From assembly GCA_959604355.1 (NCBI GenBank), contig CAUHAO010000010.1, positions 1-61,573 of the forward strand: 61,573 bases of DNA, in the 5' to 3' direction. This document shows, in pieces, positions 7,201 to 15,168 of this stretch. The translations under genes and the position numbers were made by a program. Numbering within the stretch: the first letter of the stretch is position 1; every line of letters starts with the position of its first letter. Under the pieces are notes generated by a model. That model did not search any database. It was given only the letters and a program-made list of their open reading frames with translations, and had not been told where the DNA came from. This DNA is from an uncultured Eubacteriales bacterium. Its GTDB lineage: Bacteria > Bacillota > Clostridia > Oscillospirales > UBA644.

Positions 7201-7290
7201 AAAAAAAGGACCGCCTCCGTGCTACGGAGGCGGAAATACAAAAAAACAAGAAGAAAAAGAAATTTGGGGTTAATGAAGGGAGTAAAACAT
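7201..7290 (-). ncRNA. candidate small RNA, about 90 nt
   Basis: A leftward promoter (TTTACA-17-TATAAT) is followed about 60 bp later by a perfect 10-bp GC-rich terminator stem and an uninterrupted T run. The predicted transcript has no credible reading frame: the only ATG opens a 6-codon frame without a ribosome site. It contains a C/U-rich single-stranded stretch including ACUCCCUUC, complementary to Shine-Dalgarno sequences, as in base-pairing regulatory RNAs. Hfq is encoded in this window. The transcript is inferred from signals only; a short leader or an antisense RNA to the DUF1015 5' region is less likely, since it ends before reaching any gene. Confidence 0.45.
7211..7233 (-). terminator. 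terminator of the candidate small RNA
   Basis: A perfect 10-bp stem (CCGCCTCCGT / ACGGAGGCGG) with a 3-nt loop. On the minus strand it is followed by TCC and then a long T run. The plus-strand side lacks a T run. Confidence 0.85.
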
Positions 7291-7296
7291 ATTTAT

Positions 7297-7325
7297 ATTA
7301 TATATGAAAAATCCCTGTTTGTAAA
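7297..7325 (-). promoter_or_regulatory. sigma-A promoter of the candidate small RNA
   Basis: TTTACA, a 17-nt spacer and TATAAT on the minus strand. No coding sequence follows before the next terminator. Confidence 0.65.
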
Positions 7326-7409
7326 TACTTTTCAAGGAAGAATCGTTCGTCAAAGTTCAACACTGTTTGCAAAATTATGTCGATAAATATAACTTTTTGG
7401 AAAGGGGCT

Positions 7410-7437
7410 TTGCAAATTGTACTTTTTCTGCTATAAT
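7410..7437 (+). promoter_or_regulatory. sigma-A promoter of the DUF1015 gene
   Basis: TTGCAA, a 16-nt spacer and TATAAT, 34 bp before the ATG. Confidence 0.65.
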
Positions 7438-7471
7438 ATACTGTATAATAAAGAAAGAGAGAGAAACGCCC

Positions 7472-8746
7472 ATGGAATTTTTACCTGCCGATATACTTAT
7501 TCCCAAAAAGGATTTTGAAAAATGGAGCACAGTCGCATGCGATCAATACACATCTGACGCAGAATATTGGAACGATGTTGAAAAAATCGTCGCGGACGCA
7601 CCCTCCGCCCTCAGACTAATGCTTCCTGAAATATATCTCGAGAATAACGATGTCTCAAAAATGATAGACATGACATATAACAAAATGGAGGAATATACAG
7701 CCGGCAACATTTTCAATGAACTTACCGACTCGTTCATTTATGTTGAACGCACTCTTTCAAACGGAAAAACGAGAAAAGGTCTTGTGGGAATGTTTGATCT
7801 TGAAGCGTATGACTTCAACAAGGGCTCGTCTTCCCTTATCCGTGCCACCGAAGGTACGGTTTTATCGAGAATCCCCCCGAGAGTGAAGATCCGCGAAAAG
7901 GCATCCCTGGAAATGCCTCATATAATGGTTCTCATTGATGACCGCAAAAAAGCCGTTATCGAACCCATCGAAAAGAAAAAATACGACTGCGAAAAAGTAT
8001 ACGACTTCGACCTGATGAAAAACGGCGGTCATATCGCAGGATATAAAGTTTCGAAAGACGCTGAAAAGCAGGTACTTGCGGCGATATCCGATCTCTACGA
8101 TAAAAAAGCCTTTGCCGAGAAATACGGAATCGAGAAAGACTCAAAGCCCCTGCTCGTATTCGCCGTCGGTGACGGAAACCATTCGCTCGCAACTGCGAAG
8201 ACATGCTGGGAAAACATCAAGAAGACACTTACCGAAGAAGAGCAGAAAACACACCCTGCACGGTACGCACTTGCGGAACTTGTAAATCTGCATGACGAAT
8301 CTCTTCAATTCGAGCCTATACACCGTGTCGTTTTCAACGCGGACGTAACCGCCTTCACATCCGCAATGACTGATTTTTTCAGAGGATATGACCTTCGCAA
8401 ATGTGACGCTCCGGAGGAAAACGGATTCACGATTGTCTGCGGAAACAAAAAAGAGTTCTACGTTCTCGGCAAGCCGCATTGCAATCTGACTGTCGGCGAC
8501 GTCCAAGAATTCCTTGACACTTATATAAAGGCTCTTCCCGATACAAAAATCGACTATATACATGACGATGACGCAGTCTATAATTTTGCAAAAGACGGCA
8601 AAAATATCGGAATACTGCTTCCGGCGATGCAGAAAAACGACCTCTTCAAGACCGTCATACTTGACGGAGTGCTCCCCCGCAAAACATTTTCGATGGGCCA
8701 CGCGGATGATAAACGCTATTACCTCGAAGTGAGAAAAATAAAATAA
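7472..8746 (+). CDS. DUF1015 family protein
   Basis: 424 residues, full length for DUF1015. Recognised by MEFLPADILIPKKDFEKW at the start (the family usually opens with an intact Asp-Tyr/Asp-Val block around a proline) and by the conserved VGDGNHSLATAKTCWE (about 230-245), the family's DGHHR-like core. A late block (GVLPRKTFSMGHADDKRYYLEVRKI) closes the protein. The biochemical role of DUF1015 is not established. I chose ATG 7472; the frame extends 35 codons upstream, but that segment holds the promoter. It is monocistronic, ended by a terminator shared with rluD. Confidence 0.85.
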   Translation: MEFLPADILIPKKDFEKWSTVACDQYTSDAEYWNDVEKIVADAPSALRLMLPEIYLENNDVSKMIDMTYNKMEEYTAGNIFNELTDSFIYVERTLSNGKTRKGLVGMFDLEAYDFNKGSSSLIRATEGTVLSRIPPRVKIREKASLEMPHIMVLIDDRKKAVIEPIEKKKYDCEKVYDFDLMKNGGHIAGYKVSKDAEKQVLAAISDLYDKKAFAEKYGIEKDSKPLLVFAVGDGNHSLATAKTCWENIKKTLTEEEQKTHPARYALAELVNLHDESLQFEPIHRVVFNADVTAFTSAMTDFFRGYDLRKCDAPEENGFTIVCGNKKEFYVLGKPHCNLTVGDVQEFLDTYIKALPDTKIDYIHDDDAVYNFAKDGKNIGILLPAMQKNDLFKTVILDGVLPRKTFSMGHADDKRYYLEVRKIK

Positions 8747-8754
8747 ACAAAATG

Positions 8755-8776
8755 AAGAGCCGCATAAGCGGCTCTT
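8755..8776. terminator. bidirectional terminator, DUF1015 / rluD
   Basis: A perfect 9-bp stem (AAGAGCCGC / GCGGCTCTT) with loop ATAA, between two convergent genes. Confidence 0.85.
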
Positions 8777-8777
8777 T

Positions 8778-9695
8778 TCATGTCAATTTTCTCAGTTTTT
8801 CAATGAGTTTTGTAAAATATTCCGGAGGTTCGCTTTCAAATTCGAGATATTCACCCGTAGTCGGATGGATAAACCCTATTTTACGCGCATGCAGGCATTG
8901 CCCCGCCAGACCGAAACGTGCGGAATCCTTGCAGTTCGGGTTGTAAAGAGGGTCGCCGAGCAATGGATGCCCTTTATACGACGAATGTACACGTATCTGG
9001 TGCGTTCTGCCCGTTTCGAGAACGAATCTCACCAACGAATACCCCGGATATTCTTCAAGCACATAATAGTGCGTAACTGCATTCTTTGAATTCTTCTCCG
9101 TCACCGCCATTTTCTTGCGGTCAACGGGATGTCTGCCTATCGGAAGGTCGATCACGCCCTCGGATTCCTTAAAATGACCGCAGACTATCGCTATGTATTC
9201 TCTTGTGAGCGAATGAGCTTTGATTTGCTCGGAAAGAGAAATGTGAGCCTTATCGTTCTTCGCAACGAGCAGCAGTCCGCTTGTATCCTTATCTATTCGG
9301 TGGACTATTCCCGGACGGAGAACTCCGTTTATTCCTGAAAGAGACGTCCCGCAATGCGCCATGAGAGCGTTCACAAGAGTTCCGTCCTCATTTCCCGCCG
9401 CGGGATGAACGACCATCCCCTGAGGCTTATTGACAACAAGCAGATCTGCATCTTCGTATCTTATATCAAGCGGAATATCCTGGGCCTTGACGTCAAGCGC
9501 AACAGGCTCAGGAATTTCAAAATCCACGATGTCGCCTTCCGCGACTTTATAATTCTTTTTCGGGATACTTCCGTTAACGGTAACATTTCCTTTTTCTATC
9601 AAAGAAACTACAGCCGAACGGCTCATATCTGCCCGTTCGGCTAAAAGTGAATCTATTCTTTGACCTGCGCTTTCAGAAGTGACCGAAAACGTCAT
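8778..9695 (-). CDS. RluD-family pseudouridine synthase (YlyB-like)
   Basis: 305 residues with an N-terminal S4 domain (about 10-58) and the RluA/RluD catalytic domain. The active-site motif HRIDKDTSGLLLVAKN (132-147) has catalytic Asp135, and GRTHQIRVH marks the later conserved block. It converts uridines to pseudouridine in rRNA; the RluD branch acts on 23S helix 69, though the exact site is inferred. The ATG overlaps the lspA stop by one base (TGATG), so the two are translationally coupled, as lspA-ylyB is in Bacillus. It is the last gene of the long leftward cluster. Confidence 0.92.
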   Translation of the reverse strand: MTFSVTSESAGQRIDSLLAERADMSRSAVVSLIEKGNVTVNGSIPKKNYKVAEGDIVDFEIPEPVALDVKAQDIPLDIRYEDADLLVVNKPQGMVVHPAAGNEDGTLVNALMAHCGTSLSGINGVLRPGIVHRIDKDTSGLLLVAKNDKAHISLSEQIKAHSLTREYIAIVCGHFKESEGVIDLPIGRHPVDRKKMAVTEKNSKNAVTHYYVLEEYPGYSLVRFVLETGRTHQIRVHSSYKGHPLLGDPLYNPNCKDSARFGLAGQCLHARKIGFIHPTTGEYLEFESEPPEYFTKLIEKLRKLT

Positions 9696-10189
9696 CAGAA
9701 AATATCCCCTTTTCGTATCAGAAAACAAAGTATAAACAATATACTGCCGCAAGTTACAAATATATCCGCAACATTGAACACGGCGAAATTTATCAGCGTG
9801 AAATCAAACATATCGACTACAAAACCTCTTGAAATCCTGTCGATAAGATTTCCTAAGCCACCTACACCGACAAAAACAAGTGCATATTCCGCAAGTCGAT
9901 CTTTGAACATTCCCGCAGCAAGGATCACGATTATTAGCGCCACGATAATTAATGTTATAACCGTGAAAAACGCCTGTTTTCCTTCAAGAATACTGAATGC
10001 CGCGCCGGTATTCTCTCTGTATGTAAGATGAAAAACCCCGTCCCACAGACGTATTTCACCGATAGGCCTGAGCTCGTTATAAGCCCAGGCCTTCGTTATC
10101 TGATCTGTCAGAAGTCCGGCAGAAGCGATCAGCACATAAGCAATGACCGTCATCAGCCCCTTGCGGCGCTTTACGCCGGTATTTATCAT
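9695..10189 (-). CDS. lspA: lipoprotein signal peptidase LspA
   Basis: 164 residues with four membrane helices. The catalytic aspartate pair is visible: Asp126 in GFVVDMFDF and Asp142 in FNVADIFV, with the conserved GNLIDR block at 113-118 before them and RENTGAAFS at 58-66. LspA removes the signal peptide of lipoproteins after Lgt has added diacylglycerol; lgt is 46 kb away in this window. The chosen ATG overlaps the ileS stop (ATGA). A second in-frame ATG 12 codons later with AAGGGG before it is possible, but the basic N-terminus fits the first start. Confidence 0.93.
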   Translation of the reverse strand: MINTGVKRRKGLMTVIAYVLIASAGLLTDQITKAWAYNELRPIGEIRLWDGVFHLTYRENTGAAFSILEGKQAFFTVITLIIVALIIVILAAGMFKDRLAEYALVFVGVGGLGNLIDRISRGFVVDMFDFTLINFAVFNVADIFVTCGSILFILCFLIRKGDIF

Positions 10190-12972
10190 AACTGTTTCAC
10201 CACAGCCGCGCATCTTGCGCAGAGAGTAGGATGAGCTTCGTCTTGTCCGACTTCCGCGGAGAAGCACCAGCAGCGTTCGCATTTACCGCCGTTTGCAACA
10301 TCAACTTTAACGGAAACACCATTATAGTGCTCGCAGACTTTACCATCGCTGCCGTTTACTATCGCGACGTCCGAAACAATGAACATCATTTTGAGAAGTT
10401 CCGCCTTATCGCTAAGCTGCTCAACCGCCTTTTCGTCACAGAAAAGCGTTACTGCCGCTTCGAGAGGCTTACCGATGAGCTTCGCGTTGCGCGCTTCTTC
10501 AAGCACGAGGTTAACGTCATCACGGAGAGCTATAAGTGTCTGCAATTCAGCCATTTCCGCATCATCCAGAGCATACTCGGTGTAGGGCTTGACCATCTGA
10601 TTGAACATTACGTTAGTCGCGTCGTCGCTGCTTCTGTGAGGCATAGCCTGCCAGATTTCGTCAGCCGTGAAACAGAGAATCGGAGCGAGAATTCTGACCA
10701 TTGCGTCGAGAATGATAAACATCGCGGTCTGAGCGCTTCTTCTGCGCAGACCGTTCTTGCTGTCGCAATAGAGAACATCTTTGATAACGTCAAGATAGAA
10801 GTTGGACATATCGACGACGCAGAAATTACGGATTGCATGATATACTATATGATACTCGTAATTTTCATACGCCTGAGCAACTTTTTCTATAAGATCATTG
10901 AGTCGTGTAATCGCCCAACGATCAAGGGTGTTCATTTCGGACGCAGGAACAAGATCATCCGCATTGAAGTCGGAAATATTGCCGAGGATGTATCTTGCGG
11001 TATTTCTTATCTTAAGATAAGCCTGAGAAAGCTGTTTGAATATAGGATCGGAAACACGCACGTCCGCACGGTAGTCGGAAGATGCGACCCAAAGACGTAG
11101 AACATCAGCACCGTACTGCTTGATGATCTCTTCGGGGGCAATGGAATTTCCGAGAGACTTGTGCATTGCCTTACCCTCGCCGTCAACGACCCAACCGTGA
11201 GTAAGCACGGTCTTGTATGGAGCGCCCTTGCCGCCTGCGCCGACAGCCGTAAGCATGGAGGACTGGAACCAGCCTCTGTACTGATCTGCGCCCTCGAGGT
11301 ACATGTCTGCGGGCCACTTCATATCGGGATTATTTTCGAGTACAGAGAAATGCGACGAACCGGAGTCAAACCATCCGTCAAGAGTATCTGTCTCTTGGGA
11401 GAATTTTGTGCCGCCGCAATGCGGGCACTTAAACCCCTCGGGAAGAATTTCTTTTGCGCTCTTAAGGTACCAGGAGTTGGAACCTTCTTTACCGAAAAGT
11501 TCGGAAACTGCGTTTATCGTTTCATCCGTGCATACGGGTTTACCGCAATCCTCGCAGTAGAACACGGGAATCGGGAGCCCCCAATGTCTCTGTCTGGAAA
11601 TGCACCAATCGGCACGTTCAACTATCATCTGAGTAATTCTTTCGCCGCCCCATTCGGGTATCCATTCAACGTCTCGGCACGCCTTAACAGCGTCGTCTTT
11701 GAATGATTCGACGGAGCAGAACCACTGGGGAGTAGCTCTGAATATTATTGGATTTTTGCAGCGCCAGCAATGAGGATATGTGTGTACGATCTCTTCGGAT
11801 GCAAAAAGTGCTCCGGAAGATTTCAGATCTTCAAGGATAACATCGTTGGATTCATCATAGCGAAGCCCTGCAAATTTTCCGGCGTCTGCGGTCTGATAGC
11901 CTTTATCGTCAACGGGAACTATCATATCCATCTTGTATCTTCTGCAAGTTTGATAGTCGTCCGCACCAAAACCGGGAGCCGTGTGAACGCAGCCTGTACC
12001 GCTGTCCATAGTGACATAATCCGCAAGCACGACGAGGCTCTTTCTGTCGAGGAAAGGATGCTGAGCGGTCATAAACTCAAATTCAGCGCCGTTCATAGAG
12101 CCGAGGACGTCAAATTCCTTAACGCCGCCTGCTTTCATCGTCTTTTCGACAAGAGCGTCCGCAAGAATATACATTTCGCCGTTGTCGGCTTTGATTATAT
12201 CGTATTTTTCCGCGGGATTGAGTGCTATCGCAAGGTTGCCGGGCAGAGTCCAGGTGGTCGTCGTCCAAATGATAAAATACATATTGTCCGGATTTCCGAA
12301 AGACGCAAGTTTGCCTTTGTCGTCGGAAACTCTGAACTTGACGTAAATTGATGTACACGGAATATCCTTATACTCAATTTCGGCTTCAGCAAGAGCGGTT
12401 TCGTCATTCGGGCACCAATATACCGGTTTAAGCCCCTTATAAATGTAGCCCTTCTTGAACATTTCGCCGAAAACCTTAACCTCTCTCGCTTCAAACGAGG
12501 GATTCATCGTCAGGTAAGGGTTCTCCCAATCCGCAAGAACGCCGAGACGGATGAACTGATTGCGTTGAATATTGACATAATTCTGCGCAAACTCATGGCA
12601 CGCGTCTCTGAATTCCGGAATAGACATTTTTTTGCGATCGAGCTTATTCTTTTTGATTATAGCGCTCTCTATCGGCATTCCGTGGTTGTCCCAGCCGGGA
12701 ATATACGGAGCTCTGTAACCGTTAAGGTTTTTGTATCTGTTGACAAAGTCTTTGAGGACCTTGTTCATAGCCGTACCCATATGTATGTTTCCGTTTGAAA
12801 ACGGAGGACCGTCATGCAACACGTAGGTAGGCCTGTCTTTATTCTTTTCCTGAAGGGTCTGATACACCTTCTGATCGTTCCATCTTGCCAAGAATTCCGG
12901 TTCGCGCTGAGGCAGTCCTGCCCTCATGGGAAAATCAGTCTTTGGCAAATTAAGGGTCTGATTGTAATCCAT
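10186..12972 (-). CDS. ileS: isoleucyl-tRNA synthetase
   Basis: 928 residues. The class I signatures are the HIGH-type block PPFSNGNIHMGTAMNK (HMGT at 64-67) and the KMSKS-type loop GKAMHKSLGNS near 602-612, where MHKSLGN replaces MSKSLGN. An editing domain lies between them, and C-terminal CERCW...CARCA cysteines form the zinc site of the bacterial (type 1) enzyme. It charges tRNA-Ile. No T-box leader fits in the 58 bp between divIVA and ileS, so tRNA-dependent control at this point is unlikely. It is joined to lspA by an ATGA overlap and lies in the divIVA-ileS-lspA order typical of Firmicutes. Confidence 0.97.
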   Translation of the reverse strand: MDYNQTLNLPKTDFPMRAGLPQREPEFLARWNDQKVYQTLQEKNKDRPTYVLHDGPPFSNGNIHMGTAMNKVLKDFVNRYKNLNGYRAPYIPGWDNHGMPIESAIIKKNKLDRKKMSIPEFRDACHEFAQNYVNIQRNQFIRLGVLADWENPYLTMNPSFEAREVKVFGEMFKKGYIYKGLKPVYWCPNDETALAEAEIEYKDIPCTSIYVKFRVSDDKGKLASFGNPDNMYFIIWTTTTWTLPGNLAIALNPAEKYDIIKADNGEMYILADALVEKTMKAGGVKEFDVLGSMNGAEFEFMTAQHPFLDRKSLVVLADYVTMDSGTGCVHTAPGFGADDYQTCRRYKMDMIVPVDDKGYQTADAGKFAGLRYDESNDVILEDLKSSGALFASEEIVHTYPHCWRCKNPIIFRATPQWFCSVESFKDDAVKACRDVEWIPEWGGERITQMIVERADWCISRQRHWGLPIPVFYCEDCGKPVCTDETINAVSELFGKEGSNSWYLKSAKEILPEGFKCPHCGGTKFSQETDTLDGWFDSGSSHFSVLENNPDMKWPADMYLEGADQYRGWFQSSMLTAVGAGGKGAPYKTVLTHGWVVDGEGKAMHKSLGNSIAPEEIIKQYGADVLRLWVASSDYRADVRVSDPIFKQLSQAYLKIRNTARYILGNISDFNADDLVPASEMNTLDRWAITRLNDLIEKVAQAYENYEYHIVYHAIRNFCVVDMSNFYLDVIKDVLYCDSKNGLRRRSAQTAMFIILDAMVRILAPILCFTADEIWQAMPHRSSDDATNVMFNQMVKPYTEYALDDAEMAELQTLIALRDDVNLVLEEARNAKLIGKPLEAAVTLFCDEKAVEQLSDKAELLKMMFIVSDVAIVNGSDGKVCEHYNGVSVKVDVANGGKCERCWCFSAEVGQDEAHPTLCARCAAVVKQL

Positions 12973-13027
12973 TTTGTATTAGGGATGCTCCTTTTATATA
13001 ATTCTCCGTAAATATCAGCCGACTAAA

Positions 13028-13101
13028 TGATTATTCATCGTCATCGTCGTCATAATATTCATCATCGTCATCATCGTCATCTTCGTCGTCTTCGTCGAAG
13101 T
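13028..13101. repeat. GAC/GAT-type trinucleotide tract coding the acidic DivIVA tail
   Basis: A tract of CGTCAT/CATCGT/CTTCGT triplets covers the end of divIVA and codes Asp/Glu repeats. A second short one lies near 13201-13235. Such tracts can change length by replication slippage. Confidence 0.7.
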
Positions 13102-14026
13102 CGTCATTCTTTTTCTTGGCAAACAGGCCGCCTTTTTTCTTGCCGCCGAAGAAGGGTTTTCTTTCAACTTTTTCAAAAAGGTTTCTCAAAGTTGAATCTT
13201 TCTCATCATCTTCATCGTCGTCATCGTCGTCTTCGAACTCTTCTTTCTGCTCTTGTTCAGACTTGGGAGCTACACGCTGAGCTCTTCTGGGGATATACAA
13301 ATCCTCGTTATCTTCCTCATCTTTATCCCCGTCATTATCTTCGCCGTCAAACGAAATCTTATCGAAAGAAAGAGAAGGCATAACTACGGTATCGCCGGCA
13401 TCTATGTCGCCAAATATCGACTCACCGTTATCTTCTTTTTCGGTCTTTTCAGCAGGCTGCTCAGAATGCTCTTCTGCGGGTTCTTCGGCCTGTTCTTTCT
13501 CAGGCTCGTCAATTTCAGCATCAGCGGTAGCGACTTCGAGCATTCCGAGAGTGTCGGATTTCTCGATATTTACAGATGTTTTTATAGTCGGAATATCGGA
13601 TATGAGTTTGACATGGTTCTCATAAAGAGCAAGAAGCTTGCTTTTGAAATCTTCAACTTCCGCGGTAAGAGTGGATTTGACCTGCTGCTGGTGTTCTGCC
13701 TCCTGCTCGGCTGTGTCTATAAGCTTCTTTGCATAGTACTGAGCATCGGATACAATCTTTTCAGCCTTTTTTCTGGCTTCAGAGATCGTAGCGTCATAGT
13801 TCTTTTGGGTATTTATCGCGGAATACTTGAGTTTATCCTGTTCTGCGCTGTACTTTTCAATCTTTTCATTGAGAATGACAACTTTTTTCGCCAACATCTC
13901 TTTTTCGCTGAGAAGCTTGGAATAATCCTCATATATGGCATCCAGAAAATCGTCTACTTCTTCTGGTCTGTAACCGTTTTTAGCCTTAGCAAATTCCTTT
14001 GTTTCGATTTCTTTTGGTGTTATCAT
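13031..14026 (-). CDS. divIVA: DivIVA-domain cell division protein with long acidic tail
   Basis: 331 residues, about twice the usual DivIVA length. The N-terminal DivIVA domain is clear (MITPKEIETKEFAKAKNGYR, then EEVDDFLD), followed by a coiled coil to about residue 150. The last 180 residues are low-complexity and acidic: a Glu/Pro-rich stretch (EEPAEEHSEQPAEKTEKE), an Asp-rich block, a short basic island (GGKKKGGLFAKKK) and a terminal run of Asp/Glu/Tyr. DivIVA marks poles and septa by sensing curved membrane. ATG 14026 follows GAGAGGTG; GTG/ATG upstream in frame was rejected. Neighbours sepF and ylmE give the usual division cluster. Confidence 0.88.
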   Translation of the reverse strand: MITPKEIETKEFAKAKNGYRPEEVDDFLDAIYEDYSKLLSEKEMLAKKVVILNEKIEKYSAEQDKLKYSAINTQKNYDATISEARKKAEKIVSDAQYYAKKLIDTAEQEAEHQQQVKSTLTAEVEDFKSKLLALYENHVKLISDIPTIKTSVNIEKSDTLGMLEVATADAEIDEPEKEQAEEPAEEHSEQPAEKTEKEDNGESIFGDIDAGDTVVMPSLSFDKISFDGEDNDGDKDEEDNEDLYIPRRAQRVAPKSEQEQKEEFEDDDDDDEDDEKDSTLRNLFEKVERKPFFGGKKKGGLFAKKKNDDFDEDDEDDDDDDDEYYDDDDDE

Positions 14027-14088
14027 AACGGCACCTCTCATTAAGTTTATTTTTCAATAGATTTATCTTAAATAGAATTGCTTACAAA

Positions 14089-14469
14089 TCAGAAATTCAT
14101 ATCATTTCCGAGATCTTCGAAAATATCACCGGAAATCTCCAATCCGCCGGGGATAATAAGAAATGTATGCACTGCGACTTTTTTGACCTGCCCGTTAAGA
14201 GCATATGCGACGCCGCTGAGAAAATCAACGAATCTATGTGTATCTTGCGCAACAAGTTCCAAATTCAAAATGACGGTTTTTCTGTTAAGAAGATGATCTG
14301 CTATTTCCAGCAATTCATCCCGGCGTTCAGGCTTTACAAGAACGAACTGAGGCTTCGGCTTACTGAGGTCTTCGGGCTCGTCCGGATCCTGGTATCCTGA
14401 AGAAATGAATCCGTTATCTTCATTTACGTCTTCTTCGTCGTCATTCCACAGTTTTTTCAATATGCTCAT
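14089..14469 (-). CDS. sepF: cell division protein SepF
   Basis: 126 residues. A short amphipathic N-terminal helix (MSILKKLWN) that would bind membrane is followed by an acidic linker and then the SepF/DUF552 core: VLVKPERRDELLEIADHL, AVILNL-type TVILNLELV, and FVDFLSGVAYALNG near 81-94. SepF tethers FtsZ to the membrane and works beside FtsA. It is shorter than Bacillus SepF, mainly in the linker. It lies 33 bp downstream of ylmE and 62 bp upstream of divIVA, the standard Firmicute order. Confidence 0.93.
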   Translation of the reverse strand: MSILKKLWNDDEEDVNEDNGFISSGYQDPDEPEDLSKPKPQFVLVKPERRDELLEIADHLLNRKTVILNLELVAQDTHRFVDFLSGVAYALNGQVKKVAVHTFLIIPGGLEISGDIFEDLGNDMNF

Positions 14470-14502
14470 ACTTTATATGTTCCTTTCCGCTTGATTTTTA
14501 TA

Positions 14503-15150
14503 TTATGTAAAAACAAATGTTCCCACACGAACCATTGTTGAGCCGTTAGCAACCGCATCCTCGAAATCGTTCGACATACCCATTGACAGGATATCCATAT
14601 CGACACCGTTCGGCTTGATGATTTTTGCGTTTTCGTATAAATCGTGCATGTCCTGATAGTAAACTGTTTTTTTCTCCTTCGGCATGATGCTCATCAGACC
14701 CTTGACTTTCACGAATTCAAGCCCTGCGGCAAAATCCATAAGAGGTTTCAAGTCTTCTTTGGATATACCGAATTTCGTTTCTTCATGCGCTATATTGACT
14801 TGGATAAGAACCTGCTGGACTTTTTTCAGAGACGCCGCCTGCTTGTTTATCTCGTACAGGATGTGCTCCGAATCCGCAGATTGTATGAGATCTGCAACTC
14901 TTACGGCTTCTTTGGCCTTGTTTGATTGAAGATGCCCGATAAGGTGGATCTTCGTGGGCTTTATATCCGGCAGCTTCTGCAAAAGCGCCTGAACCCTATT
15001 CTCGGCTATATTATCTATGCCGCAGTCTATTACGGTGTTGACCTCTTGGGGAGTTCTGAATTTTGTTACGATGACCTTGACGACCTTCCTACCGTCATCG
15101 TTAACGGCATTTATTCTACTGTCAAGTTCAATCAATCTGTCTTTGATCAT
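14503..15150 (-). CDS. PLP homeostasis protein YlmE/YggS
   Basis: 215 residues forming an alanine-racemase-like barrel. The pyridoxal phosphate lysine is Lys30 (VIVTKF), and the family blocks IAENRVQ, HLIGHLQSNK, FGISKED and LSMGMSNDFEDAVANGSTMVRVG are all present. YggS/YlmE proteins bind PLP and affect vitamin B6 and amino-acid pools; no enzymatic reaction is known. It lies between an HlyD-like gene and sepF, as ylmE does beside sepF in Bacillus. Confidence 0.92.
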   Translation of the reverse strand: MIKDRLIELDSRINAVNDDGRKVVKVIVTKFRTPQEVNTVIDCGIDNIAENRVQALLQKLPDIKPTKIHLIGHLQSNKAKEAVRVADLIQSADSEHILYEINKQAASLKKVQQVLIQVNIAHEETKFGISKEDLKPLMDFAAGLEFVKVKGLMSIMPKEKKTVYYQDMHDLYENAKIIKPNGVDMDILSMGMSNDFEDAVANGSTMVRVGTFVFT

Positions 15151-15168
15151 TTAATGAAAGAGCCTTCT

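Larger units (their letters stand above)
7110..7471. other. 362-bp intergenic region with three promoters and one terminator
   Basis: No protein-coding gene is supported here. Reading left to right it holds the leftward promoter of the zinc-ribbon gene (7142-7170), a strong leftward terminator (7211-7233), a consensus-like leftward promoter (7297-7325) and the rightward DUF1015 promoter (7410-7437). The middle pair of signals defines the candidate small RNA. Confidence 0.7.

Noticed and set aside
10231..11100. 289-codon open frame on the plus strand
   Set aside because: It lies fully antisense to ileS, has no ribosome site and no recognisable domain; it is a shadow of the codon use on the other strand.
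12973..13030. T-box leader for ileS
   Set aside because: Only 58 bp separate divIVA and ileS, too short for the T-box stem and antiterminator, and no T-box sequence is seen.
13028..13101. CRISPR or tandem-repeat array
   Set aside because: The repeats are triplets in frame with divIVA and code for Asp/Glu; no spacers exist.
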